This document shows, piece after piece, positions 62,497 to 64,000 of a stretch of DNA of 64,000 bases. The notes under the pieces were generated by a model. The model made no database searches and was not told the origin of the DNA. It saw only the letters and a list, made by a program, of their open reading frames with translations. The position numbers and the translations under genes are program-made. How positions within the stretch are numbered: the first letter of the stretch is position 1; each line of letters begins with the position of its first letter. Source of the stretch: Erpobdella octoculata (lineage: Eukaryota > Annelida > Clitellata > Hirudinida > Erpobdellidae); NCBI GenBank assembly GCA_963978895.1, contig OZ022244.1, positions 30,337,175 to 30,401,174 of the forward strand. Reading direction: 5' to 3'.

Positions 62497-62724
62497 GATT
62501 TTTTCTTTGCTATCAAAATAAAAATGCAAATATTTACAAGCGAATTGCGCTTTCAATTAGGTTTTAAAGCAATTTTGAGAACTCTCCATTGTCGCTCAAC
62601 ACGCGAGTAGTTTTAATTTAATTTAAATTTAATTTTACAAAATCTTTTTATTTAATAAAGTTTCAAAACCTTATTAAATATTCAATCATTCAAGTCGTTT
62701 TTGTCATCATTTTTATCACATATG

Positions 62725-62820
62725 AGAACGGGAACGGGAGAGCAAACGGGAAAGCGGCTGGGAGCGGGAGAGCAAGTGGGGAAGGAAACGGGATCAAGAG
62801 AACAAAAATGATCCCGCTAG
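62725..62820 (+). mobile_element. degraded Helitron 3' fragment
   Basis: GAACGGGAACGGGAGAGC-type repeats ending ATGATCCCGCTAG|T. The hairpin is lost. Confidence 0.6.
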
Positions 62821-62822
62821 TA

Positions 62823-63055
62823 GTATATACAATACAAGACCGACAATATACACAGTACAAAACAGGGAATATACAAAATACAAGACAGGTTATATACAGG
62901 ATAAAAGATAGACAATACATTCAATACAAGACAGGCAGTTAACACAATAGGAGACGAAAAAATAAACACGATACAAGACAGACAATACATACAATACAAA
63001 ACAGGCAATATACACAATACAAGACAAAAATATACACAATACAAGACAGGGAATA
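62823..63055. repeat. ~23-bp minisatellite
   Basis: Nine or ten degenerate copies of ACAATACAAGACAGGCAATA-like units, starting directly at the Helitron end. Confidence 0.85.
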
Positions 63056-63259
63056 CTATAAACATACACCATGGAACGGACCCACGAATCGGCCAAGCGT
63101 GTCAACTCGTAATCAATGGAGCGAGAAGACCTCAGCATGCTAAAAAATACTAAGCTTGTTTGTTTAATCAATTCGTCGTTCTGTTTGCATGTATGTTTGT
63201 TTGTCTGTCTGTCTGTCTCGGACTGTGTATGTGCATGGCTGCCTGCATGCCTCACCGTT

Positions 63260-63315
63260 GTATGTATGTATGTATGTATGTATGTATGTATGTATGTATG
63301 TATGTATGTATGTAT
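63260..63315. repeat. (TATG)n microsatellite
   Basis: About 14 TATG units. Confidence 0.95.
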
Positions 63316-63724
63316 AGCCAGATTTAACGTTGCAGAATCTCTTCTTGTAAATTTACTTTTGTAAACCGAGAAAAGAAAATTTTATGGCATTGCATTGTTG
63401 CACCAAATCAGCATTTGTTGTCTCGTTGTACTAGGCATGGCAATCTGAATTCATAATTTGTTTTTACATTTTTCTTTTAAATAATTCATTTTACTCTGTA
63501 ATTCATGCCTCGTCAAAATTTAGTTTTATAGACGACATGACGTCTGAGAGATGTCATAAGCATGCATTAATTAACACATGTGAACTTTGACCTCATCAAT
63601 TTACGTGGATTATTTATCATAGAGAGAACTTCGCACTCGGGGAAAACTTAACTTCTGACTTTTAGAAATGCATCAACATTTTTCCCGCATATTTCTAATA
63701 AAACGATGAAAGCGAAGATAACGA

Positions 63725-63815
63725 TGATAGTGATGATGATGATGATGATTACGATTTTGATGATGATGACGATGATGATGATGACGATGATGATGATGAC
63801 GATGATGATGGCAAG
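63725..63815. repeat. (GAT)n/(GAC) microsatellite
   Basis: GAT units with interspersed GAC, akin to the large array in CES-C intron 8. Confidence 0.95.
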
Positions 63816-64000
63816 TTGATTGTGCGGATAATGATTGCAATAAATGTGCCAAAAGAAACTGTGTATAATACCTTTCAACTGTACCTACTGTCACACTCTC
63901 TGACAGCTTGATCGCAACTTGTTTCCTCGTAATGCACCAGAATCAGTCACTAGATGTCATTTCAGAGCAAAAAAATTCTACATTAATCAGAGACAGTGAC

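Overview
This window is nuclear DNA from an animal, most likely an invertebrate. The genes are split into many short exons with GT-AG introns, the non-coding DNA is strongly A+T rich, and it is full of microsatellites, Helitrons, hAT/mariner/pogo-type MITEs, LINE fragments and an R2-superclade retrotransposon. I cannot name the species. No bacterial, organellar or CRISPR features are present.

All recognisable host genes lie on the minus strand, so transcription runs right to left. From right to left they are: a small unidentified ORF (60243-60554); a four-exon TAF9-like histone-fold subunit (54667-57574); three tandem, head-to-tail, ten-exon carboxylesterase/cholinesterase-like genes, called here CES-C (44794-51226), CES-B (32919-40592) and CES-A (8966-27655); and a WDR43/UTP5 homologue (start at 6356) that runs off the left edge. 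Exons were assembled by hand: every junction keeps the reading frame, and the three esterases share all nine intron positions and phases. All three keep the Ser-Glu-His triad, a signal peptide and a GPI-anchor-like C-terminus, so they look like active surface or secreted esterases from local duplication. The aromatic choline-binding Trp of true cholinesterases is absent.

Most of the DNA lies in introns and spacers filled by mobile elements. CES-A intron 5 contains a split ATAC microsatellite that hosts a 1.13-kb TIR element (13557-14689) and a nearly complete R2-superclade retrotransposon (about 14854-19034) broken by one frameshift. CES-A intron 3 holds a hAT MITE with a perfect 8-bp target duplication, and intron 4 a 258-bp Helitron. 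The CES-B/CES-C spacer holds a 976-bp foldback, MULE-like element with a 9-bp target duplication and mirror-ordered subterminal repeats, and a separate foldback MITE lies just upstream of CES-B's own start. CES-C intron 8 carries a 1.2-kb composite trinucleotide array.

The most striking structure is around TAF9: a three-level Russian-doll nest of non-autonomous Helitrons (58249-59943). Its inner two levels recur as an inverted copy inside TAF9 intron 1 (about 55724-56785). This implies that an already nested pair of Helitrons was copied as one unit.
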